Shown here: positions 23,070 to 30,193 of the stretch, piece after piece | Numbering within the stretch: position 1 is the stretch's first letter | How the letters are laid out: each line of letters starts with the position of its first letter | Source of the DNA: Anaerolineales bacterium | Lineage (GTDB): Bacteria > Chloroflexota > Anaerolineae > Anaerolineales > UBA6663 | Assembly (NCBI GenBank): GCA_016789175.1 | Contig: JAEURK010000402.1 | Coordinates: 1 to 33,969 of the forward strand | DNA: 33,969 nucleotides | Direction of reading: 5' to 3' | Notes under the pieces: generated by a model | Seen by the model: the letters and a program-made list of their open reading frames with translations, nothing else | Database searches by the model: none | Told to the model about the DNA's origin: nothing | Position numbers and translations under genes: made by a program

Positions 23070-23075
23070 TATAAT
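23070..23075 (+). promoter_or_regulatory. Possible -10 box (TATAAT) for the methyltransferase gene
   Basis: A consensus TATAAT 20 nt after the murJ stop. It would give a leader of about 100 nt before the methyltransferase ATG, made of repeated GTCG/GACTAC-like words. The methyltransferase may instead be read from the murJ transcript. Confidence 0.4.
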
Positions 23076-23179
23076 TTGGTCTTCTCGTCGTCTGGTCTCG
23101 TTATCAGGTCGTCGGTTGCTGTCGGAACCGACCGGGTCTGCGACCAGCCGACCAGCCGACTACGCGACTACCTGACGAC

Positions 23180-23977
23180 ATGACAGATAAACGATCGCTT
23201 CCCCCCGAGTTGTACACCGAGGAGTACTTCCTCAATGCCTGCGAAGGCTTTACGGAGTTCACGGAGAGCCAGGGCCAGCGGCTCTCGCGGCGCCTCAACG
23301 CAGCCTTTACCATCGCCGAGGTGCGACCCGGCATGCGGGTGCTCGATCTCGGCTGCGGCCGGGGCGAGATCGTGCGACATTGCGCCGAATTGGGTGCGGC
23401 CGCTTTTGGCGTGGACTACTCGCCGGTCGCGCTCGACCTGGCGCGCAAGATGTTGGCCGGCGAGCAGGGGCTGCAGGCCCCAACCGGTCTGGCCCGTTCC
23501 GACGCCAAACTGATGCCCTTCCCCGACGGGGCCTTCGAACGGGTGCTGATCTTCGACGTGGTCGAGCACCTGTTTCCGTGGGAGCTGGATCTGTGCCTCA
23601 AAGAAGCGCGGCGGGTGCTCAAGCCCGGCGGCATGCTGGTGGTGCACACGGCGCCCAATGTCTGGTACGACCGCTATGCTTATCCGGTGGTGCGCGCCGT
23701 GCGCGTGTTGATGGGGCAGGGCGATCGGTACCCACGCGATCCCCGACTGCTCAACGTGGCGGCCAACGCCGACGTGCACGTGAACGAGCAAAGCCAGTTC
23801 AGTCTGGCCGCCAACCTGCGCCGGGCGGGTCTTCGCGCCGTGCGCGCCTGGCTCGAGTCGCCGCCGCAAAACCGCCAGGAGGGCGGCCTGTTCCGGATTG
23901 CGCGCCGCGTGCTCTTCGGGATCCCGCCGTTTCGTTATTTCTTTGAGCGCGAGGTGTTCGCGGTCGGAACGAAGTAG
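23180..23977 (+). CDS. SAM-dependent class I methyltransferase
   Basis: A 265-residue methyltransferase. Motif I, VLDLGCGRGEIV (54-65), binds S-adenosylmethionine. An acidic motif II is in AFGVDYSPVAL, and LIFDVVEHLFPWEL and LKPGGMLVVHTAPN are further Methyltransf_11 signatures. The C-terminal part (about 180-265) is specific to this subgroup and may bind the acceptor. It lies between murJ and a glycan gene cluster, and proteins of this type often O-methylate surface glycans. The acceptor cannot be deduced. No Shine-Dalgarno is clear before ATG. Confidence 0.85.
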   Translation: MTDKRSLPPELYTEEYFLNACEGFTEFTESQGQRLSRRLNAAFTIAEVRPGMRVLDLGCGRGEIVRHCAELGAAAFGVDYSPVALDLARKMLAGEQGLQAPTGLARSDAKLMPFPDGAFERVLIFDVVEHLFPWELDLCLKEARRVLKPGGMLVVHTAPNVWYDRYAYPVVRAVRVLMGQGDRYPRDPRLLNVAANADVHVNEQSQFSLAANLRRAGLRAVRAWLESPPQNRQEGGLFRIARRVLFGIPPFRYFFEREVFAVGTK

Positions 23978-24073
23978 GCGTGGAGCAAAGAGCGAGGAGC
24001 GAAGCGTGCTTGCTCGGGGCTGCTGTTAGCCACACGCAACACGCGGCAACCACCACGCCCTAGGCTCCACGCC
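23977..24073. repeat. Inverted repeat in convergent spacer (GAGGAGCGAA family)
   Basis: Terminal arms 23977-23986 and 24064-24073 (GGCGTGGAGC and its complement) flank about 77 nt. That interior contains the GAGCGAGGAGCGAA...CTTGCTC module (23990-24015) also seen at 12087-12128. It spans the 3' ends of the convergent methyltransferase and epimerase genes and is probably a dispersed repeat used as a transcription end. Confidence 0.6.
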
Positions 24074-25088
24074 CTTCCGACAGACGGAAGTGCTCGATCA
24101 CCTCGTCCAGCGTCTGGTCGAGCGAGATCGTCGGTGACCAGCCGATGGCGGCCTGGATCTTGTCGATCGCGGGAACCCGCCTGACCATATCCTCGAAGCC
24201 CTTCTCGTAAGCCTGCTCGTACGGGATCAGGTGAACCTCGGGCGGCGACCCGGCCCGGGCCGCGATTCGGGCGGCCAGCGCCTGGATCGTGATCTCCTCT
24301 TGCGACCCGATGTTGAAGATCTCGCCCTCGGCCTTGGGGTCGGCTGCGAGCGCGACGACAGCGCGCACCACGTCGCGAACGTTGCAGAAGCAGCGGGATT
24401 GATGGCCGTCGCCATAGACCGTCAACGGCTCGCCGCGCAGCGCCTGCGCCACCAAACGAGGGATGACCATGCCGTAGCTGCCGGATTGCCGCGGCCCAAC
24501 TGTGTTGAAGAAGCGGCAGATCACGACCGGCACGCCGAACTGCTTGTGATACGCCAGCGCCAGGAATTCGTCGATAGCCTTCGACTCGGCGTAGCTCCAG
24601 CGGCTTTTGGTGGTCGGCCCGAGCACGCGGTCGTCGTCTTCGCGGTAGGGTACCGCCGCGCTCTTGCCATAGACCTCGGAGGTCGAGGCCAACACCAACT
24701 TGCGGCGATACCGGCGCGCCAGGCGCAGCGCCACTTCGGTCGCCTGCAGATTGGTCTCGATCGTCCAGACCGGGTCGCGCACGATCAGTTCGACACCGAC
24801 CGCCGCAGCCAGGTGAAAGATCACGTCCGATTCGCTCACCAGCCGGTCCATCACCGTCTCGTTGGTGGCCGACTCAAAGACGTACTGGAACCCGGGGTGA
24901 GACGCCAGATGCGCGATGTTTTCGTAGCGCCCGGTCGCCAGGTTGTCGACGGCCACGACAGTCGCGCCCTGGGCCAACAGGGCCTCGGCCAAATGACTGC
25001 CGATGAAGCCCGCACCGCCAGTGATCAGGGCGCGCAAGGGCTTCAGAGGTCGAGCGTCAGGCGTCGGTGTAGATTGATCGATAGCCAT
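24060..25088 (-). CDS. NAD-dependent extended SDR (sugar epimerase/dehydratase)
   Basis: A 342-residue extended short-chain dehydrogenase acting on a nucleotide sugar. The Rossmann motif is TGGAGFIGSHLAEAL (30-44). The catalytic set is the STSEVYG segment and YAESK (YxxxK), and CRFFNTVGPRQSGSYGMVIPR is characteristic of UDP-glucuronate decarboxylase and GDP-mannose dehydratase-like groups. ATG at 25088 is used; a longer reading frame upstream lies within the coding region of the preceding GT2 gene and is not conserved-looking. It follows GT2 by 29 nt, likely in one transcript. The exact sugar is not determined. Confidence 0.88.
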   Translation of the reverse strand: MAIDQSTPTPDARPLKPLRALITGGAGFIGSHLAEALLAQGATVVAVDNLATGRYENIAHLASHPGFQYVFESATNETVMDRLVSESDVIFHLAAAVGVELIVRDPVWTIETNLQATEVALRLARRYRRKLVLASTSEVYGKSAAVPYREDDDRVLGPTTKSRWSYAESKAIDEFLALAYHKQFGVPVVICRFFNTVGPRQSGSYGMVIPRLVAQALRGEPLTVYGDGHQSRCFCNVRDVVRAVVALAADPKAEGEIFNIGSQEEITIQALAARIAARAGSPPEVHLIPYEQAYEKGFEDMVRRVPAIDKIQAAIGWSPTISLDQTLDEVIEHFRLSEGRGA

Positions 25089-25117
25089 GTTGAACCGTCC
25101 CGCGCCTGAGCGCTGCG

Positions 25118-25882
25118 TCACTGACGCCCGGTGCCCGACGCCGGACCCCGCTCGTCCTTCTCGATCCTGATCTTTCCGGGATGCAGGCGCCGGATCCGCC
25201 AGAGGTCGCGAAACATGTTGATCACGCCTTCGATGAAGCGGACCTTGCTGCCGGGCATATCGGCCCAGGCCACAGGCAGCTCGACGATCGTCAGCCCCGC
25301 GCGTTCGGCGAGGTGCAGGATCTCGACGTCGAACATGAACCGTTCGATCCGACTGAGCGCGAAGAGCTGGCGCGCGACCCCGCCGCGAAAGGCCTTGAAC
25401 CCGCACTGAGTGTCGCGCAGCCCGCGCAGACCGACCAGTGCATGCTTGATGCCATCGAAGATGCGGGAGGCGATCTGCCGGCCGAGCGGGGGTTTTTGGC
25501 GGATATCGGCCTCGGGCAGGCCGCGCGAGCCGATGACCACATCGGCGTTGCGCGAGGTCATCACCTGGAGGATGCGCGGGATCTCGGAGAGCGGCGTCGA
25601 GAGATCCGCGTCCATAAAGATGACGGGATCGCCGGCCGAGGCGAGCACTCCGGTGCGCACGGCATAGCCCTTGCCGCGATTCGGCTGGTAGGTGAGCAGA
25701 CGCGCGCGCGACTCCTGCGCGATGGCGGTGGCCACGAACGCTCGGGTATTGTCGCGGCTACCGTCATCCACGACGATCAATTCGTAATCGCTGAAGTGCT
25801 GGCCTAGAAAGGTCAATACTTCGTTCAGCCCGCCGGCGAGGCGCCGTTCTTCGTTGTAAGCCGGGATGACGACCGATATCAT
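25118..25882 (-). CDS. GT2 family glycosyltransferase (dolichyl-phosphate-glucose/mannose synthase-like)
   Basis: A 254-residue inverting GT-A glycosyltransferase. The N-terminal SVVIPAYNEERRL begins the nucleotide-binding fold, VVDDGSRDNT carries an acidic site, and FMDADLSTPLSEI is the DxD-type metal motif. Downstream, DTQCGFKAFRG and FDVEILHLAERAG match the dolichyl-phosphate beta-glucosyltransferase (Alg5-like) subgroup, which makes polyprenyl-phosphate sugars. ATG at 25882 is chosen because the family begins at this motif. Such products are donors for GT-C enzymes, of which two occur in this window. It shares a strand with the downstream SDR gene. Confidence 0.9.
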   Translation of the reverse strand: MISVVIPAYNEERRLAGGLNEVLTFLGQHFSDYELIVVDDGSRDNTRAFVATAIAQESRARLLTYQPNRGKGYAVRTGVLASAGDPVIFMDADLSTPLSEIPRILQVMTSRNADVVIGSRGLPEADIRQKPPLGRQIASRIFDGIKHALVGLRGLRDTQCGFKAFRGGVARQLFALSRIERFMFDVEILHLAERAGLTIVELPVAWADMPGSKVRFIEGVINMFRDLWRIRRLHPGKIRIEKDERGPASGTGRQ

Positions 25883-25890
25883 TGCTGAAA

Positions 25891-25999
25891 GTTGATGGCT
25901 GATTGACGATAGGGGATCACTGATCAACGAGTCGCAACGGCTTGTATCCACCGACCTGCCTGAACAGCATCAAACGCAAGTCGTCAATCAGAAATCAAC
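25891..25999. repeat. Imperfect inverted repeat upstream of the GT2 gene
   Basis: Segments 25891-25909 and 25981-25999 are complementary over 19 nt with two mismatches. They are made of short AATCA/TGATT words, in a 142-nt AT-richer spacer between gmhA and the GT2 gene. It may contain the GT2 promoter, but I see no clear -10 box in it. Confidence 0.55.
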
Positions 26000-26024
26000 A
26001 ATCCGAGATCGACAATCAGCGCGG

Positions 26025-26588
26025 CTACTCTTGCTTGATCCGCTCGAGCAGTGCAAACGACAGGCAATGATCAAGGATCATATGCACGTCTTCCTGCTGC
26101 CCGATGCGGTCGCTGGGTGCGATCACCTTGACATCGGCGAGTTGGGCGAGTTTGCCGCCCGGCCGGCCGCAGAACCCGATGATCTTTGCGCCGCGGCCCT
26201 TGGCGTATTCCACGGCTTTGACGATATTCGGCGAGTTGCCGGAGGCCGAGATCGCCACGATCGTGTCGCCGTCAGACATCAGGTTGATCAAGGGCTCGAC
26301 GAAGATGTCGTAGTAAGACGCGTCGTTGCCGACGGCTGTCATGAACGGCACATTGTCGGTCAGCGCGATCGCCTTGAAGCGCGGCTTGCCGGCGACGATC
26401 GTGAATTTGTTGATGTCGTTCATCATGTGCGAGGCCGTGGCGGCCGAGCCGCCGTTTCCGATGATGAAGATCGTCCGGCCGGCGGCGCGCGCCGCCATCA
26501 GCGCATCCGCAGCGTCCCGGACCTCGTCGCGGGAGATCTCGCGGATCACGGTCTCGAGTTCGGTGAGATATAGGTCAATTGAGTCCAT
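26025..26588 (-). CDS. gmhA: Phosphoheptose isomerase-like SIS protein (GmhA)
   Basis: A 187-residue SIS-domain protein of the GmhA type, which converts sedoheptulose 7-phosphate to D-glycero-D-manno-heptose 7-phosphate. Visible motifs are IFIIGNGGSAATASHMMNDI, the phosphate-binding VAISASGNSPNIVKAVEYAK, and the C-terminal QEDVHMILDHCLSFALLE carrying the catalytic histidine region. The residue aligned with the E. coli active-site Glu in AAEL appears to be Asp (MNDI). ATG at 26588 was chosen because the first helix MDSIDLYLTELE is typical and a GAAGAGA site precedes it. The presence of gmhB nearby supports a heptose pathway. Other SIS isomerases cannot be fully excluded. Confidence 0.85.
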   Translation of the reverse strand: MDSIDLYLTELETVIREISRDEVRDAADALMAARAAGRTIFIIGNGGSAATASHMMNDINKFTIVAGKPRFKAIALTDNVPFMTAVGNDASYYDIFVEPLINLMSDGDTIVAISASGNSPNIVKAVEYAKGRGAKIIGFCGRPGGKLAQLADVKVIAPSDRIGQQEDVHMILDHCLSFALLERIKQE

Positions 26589-26735
26589 AAGTTTGTCTCT
26601 TCGTCGGATAGTCCAGTCGTCTGGTCGCCCCAAGAGCCCCGCAGGCGGGTCATATGTCGGGCGCAAAGTAGCAGACTACCAGACTTCACCACCCTCTGAC
26701 TAGATGACCACGAGACTACCGGACCAGAGGACTAT
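26589..26735. repeat. Spacer of degenerate GACTAC/GTAGTC words
   Basis: The 147-nt spacer between gmhA and the upstream SDR gene consists of repeated short words (AGACTACCAGAC, GAGACTACCGGACC, GTCGTCTGGTC). The arms GATAGTCC (26607-26614) and GGACTATC (26729-26736) pair at its ends. Similar words occur at 23085-23175. No gene is seen in it. Confidence 0.5.
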
Positions 26736-27842
26736 CTACCGCACGGCCCCTAGTTTTTTCATGTGTTCGCGCGCGGCCTGGCTGTAATTGCCGAAATCGG
26801 CCTGGCTGCCGGCCCAGGCGATGTACTCGCGGCAGCTGCGTTGCGGGTCGCCCTGTGCGCGCCAACCCAGCGCCTGGAGCTTATCCGTCGCCGAAAAGAT
26901 GTGGCGCGTGTCGCCGAAGCGGTACTCGCCCGGGATCACGGGCTCGAGCTCGGGGCGGCCGGCGGCCTCGGCCATGGTGCGCGCGAATTCGCGCACGGTC
27001 CAGGTGCGGCCGGCGCCGACGTTGAAGGCCTGATAATCGGCGCGCGCGTCCTCCAAGACCAGGGCATTGGCGGCGGCCACATCACCGACGTAGACGTAAT
27101 CACGCAATTGCAGGCCGTCTTCGTAGATCACAGGCCGCTCGCCGGCCAGCGTCTGCATGGCAAAGATCCGGAGCGCGCCGGAGTAAGCGTTGCGGAAGGA
27201 TTGGCGCGGCCCCTGGACGATCGAGTAGCGCATCCCCACCGACGGGATGCCGTAGCGCCGACCCAGGTTGAGCGCGATCTGCTCTTCGGTGTATTTGCTT
27301 ATTGCGTAAGAGTTGTGCGGGCGCACTCCGCTTTCATCGGTGAAGTCGGGGCGGAGCGGGGCGCCGGTCTCGGGGTCGAGCAGCTCCCAGACGTGGCCGG
27401 CCAGCTGTTCGGCCGGGCGCTGGCCCGGGTAGAACGGCGAGCCGTCGGCCCGCACGTATTTGCCCTCGCCATAGACGGCCTGCGAACTCGCCACGACGAC
27501 TTTGCGAATCGGAAGCTTCCGCTCGACGATGATCTCGTACAGCAGGGCCGTGCTGACCGCGTTCACATGGAAGAACTTGGAGAAATCGGGCAGGTAGTCC
27601 TGATAAGCCGCCAGGTGGAAGACGGCATCGACGCCCTCGAGGGCCTTAACCCAGGCCGAGCGATCGCGCACATCCCCGACCTGGAATTCGACGTCGGCCG
27701 GGATGTAGTCGGGCTTCTGGCGGTCGCGATGGACCGGCGGCTCAAGCGCGTCGAGGATGCGCACCGCGTGACCACGCGCCAGGAGCAGATCCATGGTGTG
27801 GGAGCCGATAAACCCGGCTCCGCCTGTGATGAGTACCTTCAT
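26736..27842 (-). CDS. NAD-dependent epimerase/dehydratase (extended SDR)
   Basis: A 368-residue extended SDR. It shows VLITGGAGFIGSH at the N-terminus, FHLAAYQDYLPDFSKF, the ASSQAVYG catalytic serine region, YAISKYTEE (YxxxK), and IVQGPRQSFRNAYSGALRIF further on. A segment with PEQLAGHVWELLDPETG-like sequence between the Ser and Tyr motifs is longer than in UDP-glucose 4-epimerases. Similar proteins are called dTDP-L-rhamnose 4-epimerase-like or NAD-dependent epimerases. It starts 27 nt from the divergent gmhB start. Substrate unknown, probably a nucleotide sugar of the surface-glycan pathway. Confidence 0.85.
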   Translation of the reverse strand: MKVLITGGAGFIGSHTMDLLLARGHAVRILDALEPPVHRDRQKPDYIPADVEFQVGDVRDRSAWVKALEGVDAVFHLAAYQDYLPDFSKFFHVNAVSTALLYEIIVERKLPIRKVVVASSQAVYGEGKYVRADGSPFYPGQRPAEQLAGHVWELLDPETGAPLRPDFTDESGVRPHNSYAISKYTEEQIALNLGRRYGIPSVGMRYSIVQGPRQSFRNAYSGALRIFAMQTLAGERPVIYEDGLQLRDYVYVGDVAAANALVLEDARADYQAFNVGAGRTWTVREFARTMAEAAGRPELEPVIPGEYRFGDTRHIFSATDKLQALGWRAQGDPQRSCREYIAWAGSQADFGNYSQAAREHMKKLGAVR

Positions 27843-27855
27843 GGGTGGTGTTCGC

Positions 27856-27861
27856 TATAAT
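27856..27861 (+). promoter_or_regulatory. -10 box (TATAAT) for gmhB
   Basis: TATAAT with an 8-nt gap to the gmhB ATG, so leaderless or nearly so. It lies in a 27-nt divergent gap and reads ATTATA on the other strand, so it might also serve the minus-strand SDR gene. Confidence 0.6.
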
Positions 27862-27869
27862 GCGCTTCG

Positions 27870-28457
27870 ATGGACCCCACTATGCCTGCCAGCTATCCAG
27901 CGGTGTTTCTTGATCGAGATGGCGTGCTCATCGAAAACAAGAGTGATTATGTCCGCTCGATCGGCGAAGCCGTCCCTATATGGGGGGCATTCGAGGCGCT
28001 TGCTCGGTTCCGTCACCAATCACCTGCCTATCGGGTGATCGTCGTCACCAATCAAGCCGGGATCGGAAAAGGGATTATAACCCACGCAACTGTTGCGGCG
28101 ATCCATGCACACCTCTCTGCCTGGGCACGGGCCACAGGTGGCGGGATCGACGCCTTCTACGTCTGTCCGCATCGAAACGATGAGCCCAGCTTGTGTCGCA
28201 AGCCGGCGCCTGGCATGCTGCTGCAGGCCGCACGGGAGTGGTCGATCGATCTGGCGCGCTCTGTGATGATCGGCGACGCGCTGACCGATGTTCAGGCCGG
28301 CCTGGCGGCTGGCGCACGCCCGATTCTGGTGCGCACCGGACGGGGCGAGAGCGAAGCGGCGCGTCTGACCTCCTTCGGCCTGACCGAAGTGACCGTTGTG
28401 CCTGACCTGGCCGCAGCGCTCGAACGTGTCGAGGGCAGCCCCCGGTTAAGCGGTTGA
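27870..28457 (+). CDS. gmhB: D-glycero-D-manno-heptose 1,7-bisphosphate 7-phosphatase-like (GmhB)
   Basis: A 195-residue HAD-superfamily phosphatase of the GmhB/histidinol-phosphatase group. HAD motif I is FLDRDGVLIENKSDYV (Asp15 and Asp17), motif II is VVTNQAGIGKG, and motif IV is MIGDALTDVQAG. The zinc loop reads CPHRNDEPSLCRKPAPGML: one Cys of the usual CxC before RKP is Ser, so only three ligands are obvious. An in-frame ATG at 27882 is an alternative start. It is the only plus-strand gene in this stretch, and its 3' end overlaps the convergent sulfate adenylyltransferase gene by 12 nt. Together with gmhA it points to heptose nucleotide synthesis. Confidence 0.85.
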   Translation: MDPTMPASYPAVFLDRDGVLIENKSDYVRSIGEAVPIWGAFEALARFRHQSPAYRVIVVTNQAGIGKGIITHATVAAIHAHLSAWARATGGGIDAFYVCPHRNDEPSLCRKPAPGMLLQAAREWSIDLARSVMIGDALTDVQAGLAAGARPILVRTGRGESEAARLTSFGLTEVTVVPDLAAALERVEGSPRLSG

Positions 28458-30161
28458 GCGTACAAGGCCGCGGCTCTGCAAGAGCTCCAGCACGCGCAAC
28501 GCATGGGTCAAGGCCTCGTCGGTGGCACCGTCCACGACGAGATCCGGGCTGCCGGGCAGCTCGTACGGGTCATCGATCCCGGTGACGCCGATGACCTCGC
28601 CTCGTCGTGCCTTGGCATACAGGCCCTTCACATCGCGCGTTTCGCACACTTCCAGCGACGTATTGACGTGGATCAGAACAAAGCGCTCGGAGCCGACCAA
28701 TTGGCGTACCTGGTTTCGGGTGGTCTCGTACGGGCTGACGGCCGCGCACAGCGCCACACCGTTGTGGCGCGTCACCTCCGAGGCGACGAATCCGATTCGC
28801 AACACATTGGCATCGCGGTCGGCCCGCGAAAACCCGAGACCCTTGGAAAGATGGGTGCGCACGACGTCGCCATCCAACAGCGTGACCTGTCGGCCATGGG
28901 CCAATAGGAGCTCCACCAGGATCTCGGCGATCGTCGACTTGCCTGCGCCGCTTAATCCTGTGAACCAGATGCAAAAGCCCTGGTGATGTCGGGCGACATT
29001 GGTCTCCGCCAGGATGGACGCGATCTCGGGGCGGGTAAACCATTTCGGCAAGGGCAGCCCGGCGTCGAGGTAGCGTTCGCGCACATCGGTGCCGGAGATC
29101 CTACGGATGCCCGGACCGCTGGCCTGGCTGCTGGGGATGTAGGCGTCGGTGTCGGCGTTATAAACGAGCTCCTCGAAGGGCAGGATCTTTACGCCCAGCT
29201 CGTCCTGATGGGTTTGGGCAAGCACCTGAGCGGCATCGGCCGCGTAGTAGGGGCGACCGGCTGAGTCGCGACCTGGCCCGGCATGATCGCGGCCCACGAT
29301 GAAGGCATTGGCGCCGAAATTGCGCCGAATGATGGCGTGCCAGATCGCCTCCTTAGGCCCGGCCATACGCATGGCGAGCGGCAACACGCTCAGCAGGGTT
29401 TGTCCGGGGTCGAAATATCCGGCCGCTACCGCACGGTAGCAGCGCACCCGCGCATGGGCATCGATATCGCCCGGCTTTGTCAAACCAACGACCGGGTGCA
29501 ACAACAACGTCGACCTGGTTTCCTGGGCGGCTCGTTTGGTGAGCTCCTCATGCGCTCGATGAATCGGGTTGCGGGTCTGAAAGGCTACGACGTTGGGATT
29601 GCCCATTTCCGCCAGACGGGCGCGCGTTTGCTCGGGTGTGAGTCGCAGGTCGGTGAAGCTAAAATGCTGGGGCAGAGCGATACCCTCGATCGGGCCGCTG
29701 ATGGCGTCCGGGCCCCAACCAGCCATTTCCGACACCAGCGGATGGGCCATATCGCGCGTTCCGGCGACCGCCAGGCTCTCGGTCTCAGGGTCGCGCCGAT
29801 ATCGCTCAGCCACACGCAATATGGCCAGCAGGTTGTTGCGCGGATCGCGCAGGGCCACTTCGCCATCCAGTCCGACACTGAAGTCGGCGCTCACCGGCAA
29901 AGTAATCGGAATCGGAAACAGCATGCCGTTCGCCAGACGCATTGACTCCAACACACTCCGGTAATCGGCGGCGCCCATGAAGCCGTCGAGCGGTGAGAAG
30001 CCACCCGACATGAGCAGTTCGAGATCGCACAACGCCCGCGCGTTCAGTTGCAACGAAGGGAGCCTCGACGCGCGCCTCGCCCGCTCCTTGGCCTGGTCGG
30101 CGTTGTCGGGCAGCAAAAGGATCAGGCGCCCGCCATAGGGTTTGTTGAGCGTAGTAATCAT
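28446..30161 (-). CDS. Bifunctional sulfate adenylyltransferase / APS kinase
   Basis: A 571-residue fusion that makes PAPS from sulfate and two ATP. Residues 1-390 are ATP sulfurylase: SGGFSPLDGFM, VVAFQTRNPIHRAHE (QxRNPxHxxH), VGRDHAGPG, and RRISGTDVRERY. Residues about 390-571 are APS kinase: WFTGLSGAGKST (Walker A), LLDGDVVRTHLSKGLGFSRADRD, and VKGLYAKARRGE with TGIDDPYELP. The Walker A loop is intact, so the kinase half is probably active. It follows the sulfotransferase gene by 32 nt on the same strand, so PAPS is made beside its user. This points to sulfation rather than assimilatory reduction; no reductase genes are present. Confidence 0.95.
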   Translation of the reverse strand: MITTLNKPYGGRLILLLPDNADQAKERARRASRLPSLQLNARALCDLELLMSGGFSPLDGFMGAADYRSVLESMRLANGMLFPIPITLPVSADFSVGLDGEVALRDPRNNLLAILRVAERYRRDPETESLAVAGTRDMAHPLVSEMAGWGPDAISGPIEGIALPQHFSFTDLRLTPEQTRARLAEMGNPNVVAFQTRNPIHRAHEELTKRAAQETRSTLLLHPVVGLTKPGDIDAHARVRCYRAVAAGYFDPGQTLLSVLPLAMRMAGPKEAIWHAIIRRNFGANAFIVGRDHAGPGRDSAGRPYYAADAAQVLAQTHQDELGVKILPFEELVYNADTDAYIPSSQASGPGIRRISGTDVRERYLDAGLPLPKWFTRPEIASILAETNVARHHQGFCIWFTGLSGAGKSTIAEILVELLLAHGRQVTLLDGDVVRTHLSKGLGFSRADRDANVLRIGFVASEVTRHNGVALCAAVSPYETTRNQVRQLVGSERFVLIHVNTSLEVCETRDVKGLYAKARRGEVIGVTGIDDPYELPGSPDLVVDGATDEALTHALRVLELLQSRGLVRSTA

Positions 30162-30193
30162 GCTGCCTTTTTGGGGGTTAAGGTGGCCGGCTC

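Noticed and set aside
25089..25406. N-terminal extension of the SDR reading frame
   Set aside because: The extra 106 residues overlap the 3' part of the GT2 gene in another frame and look like Arg-rich shadow sequence. The SDR domain starts properly after the ATG at 25088.
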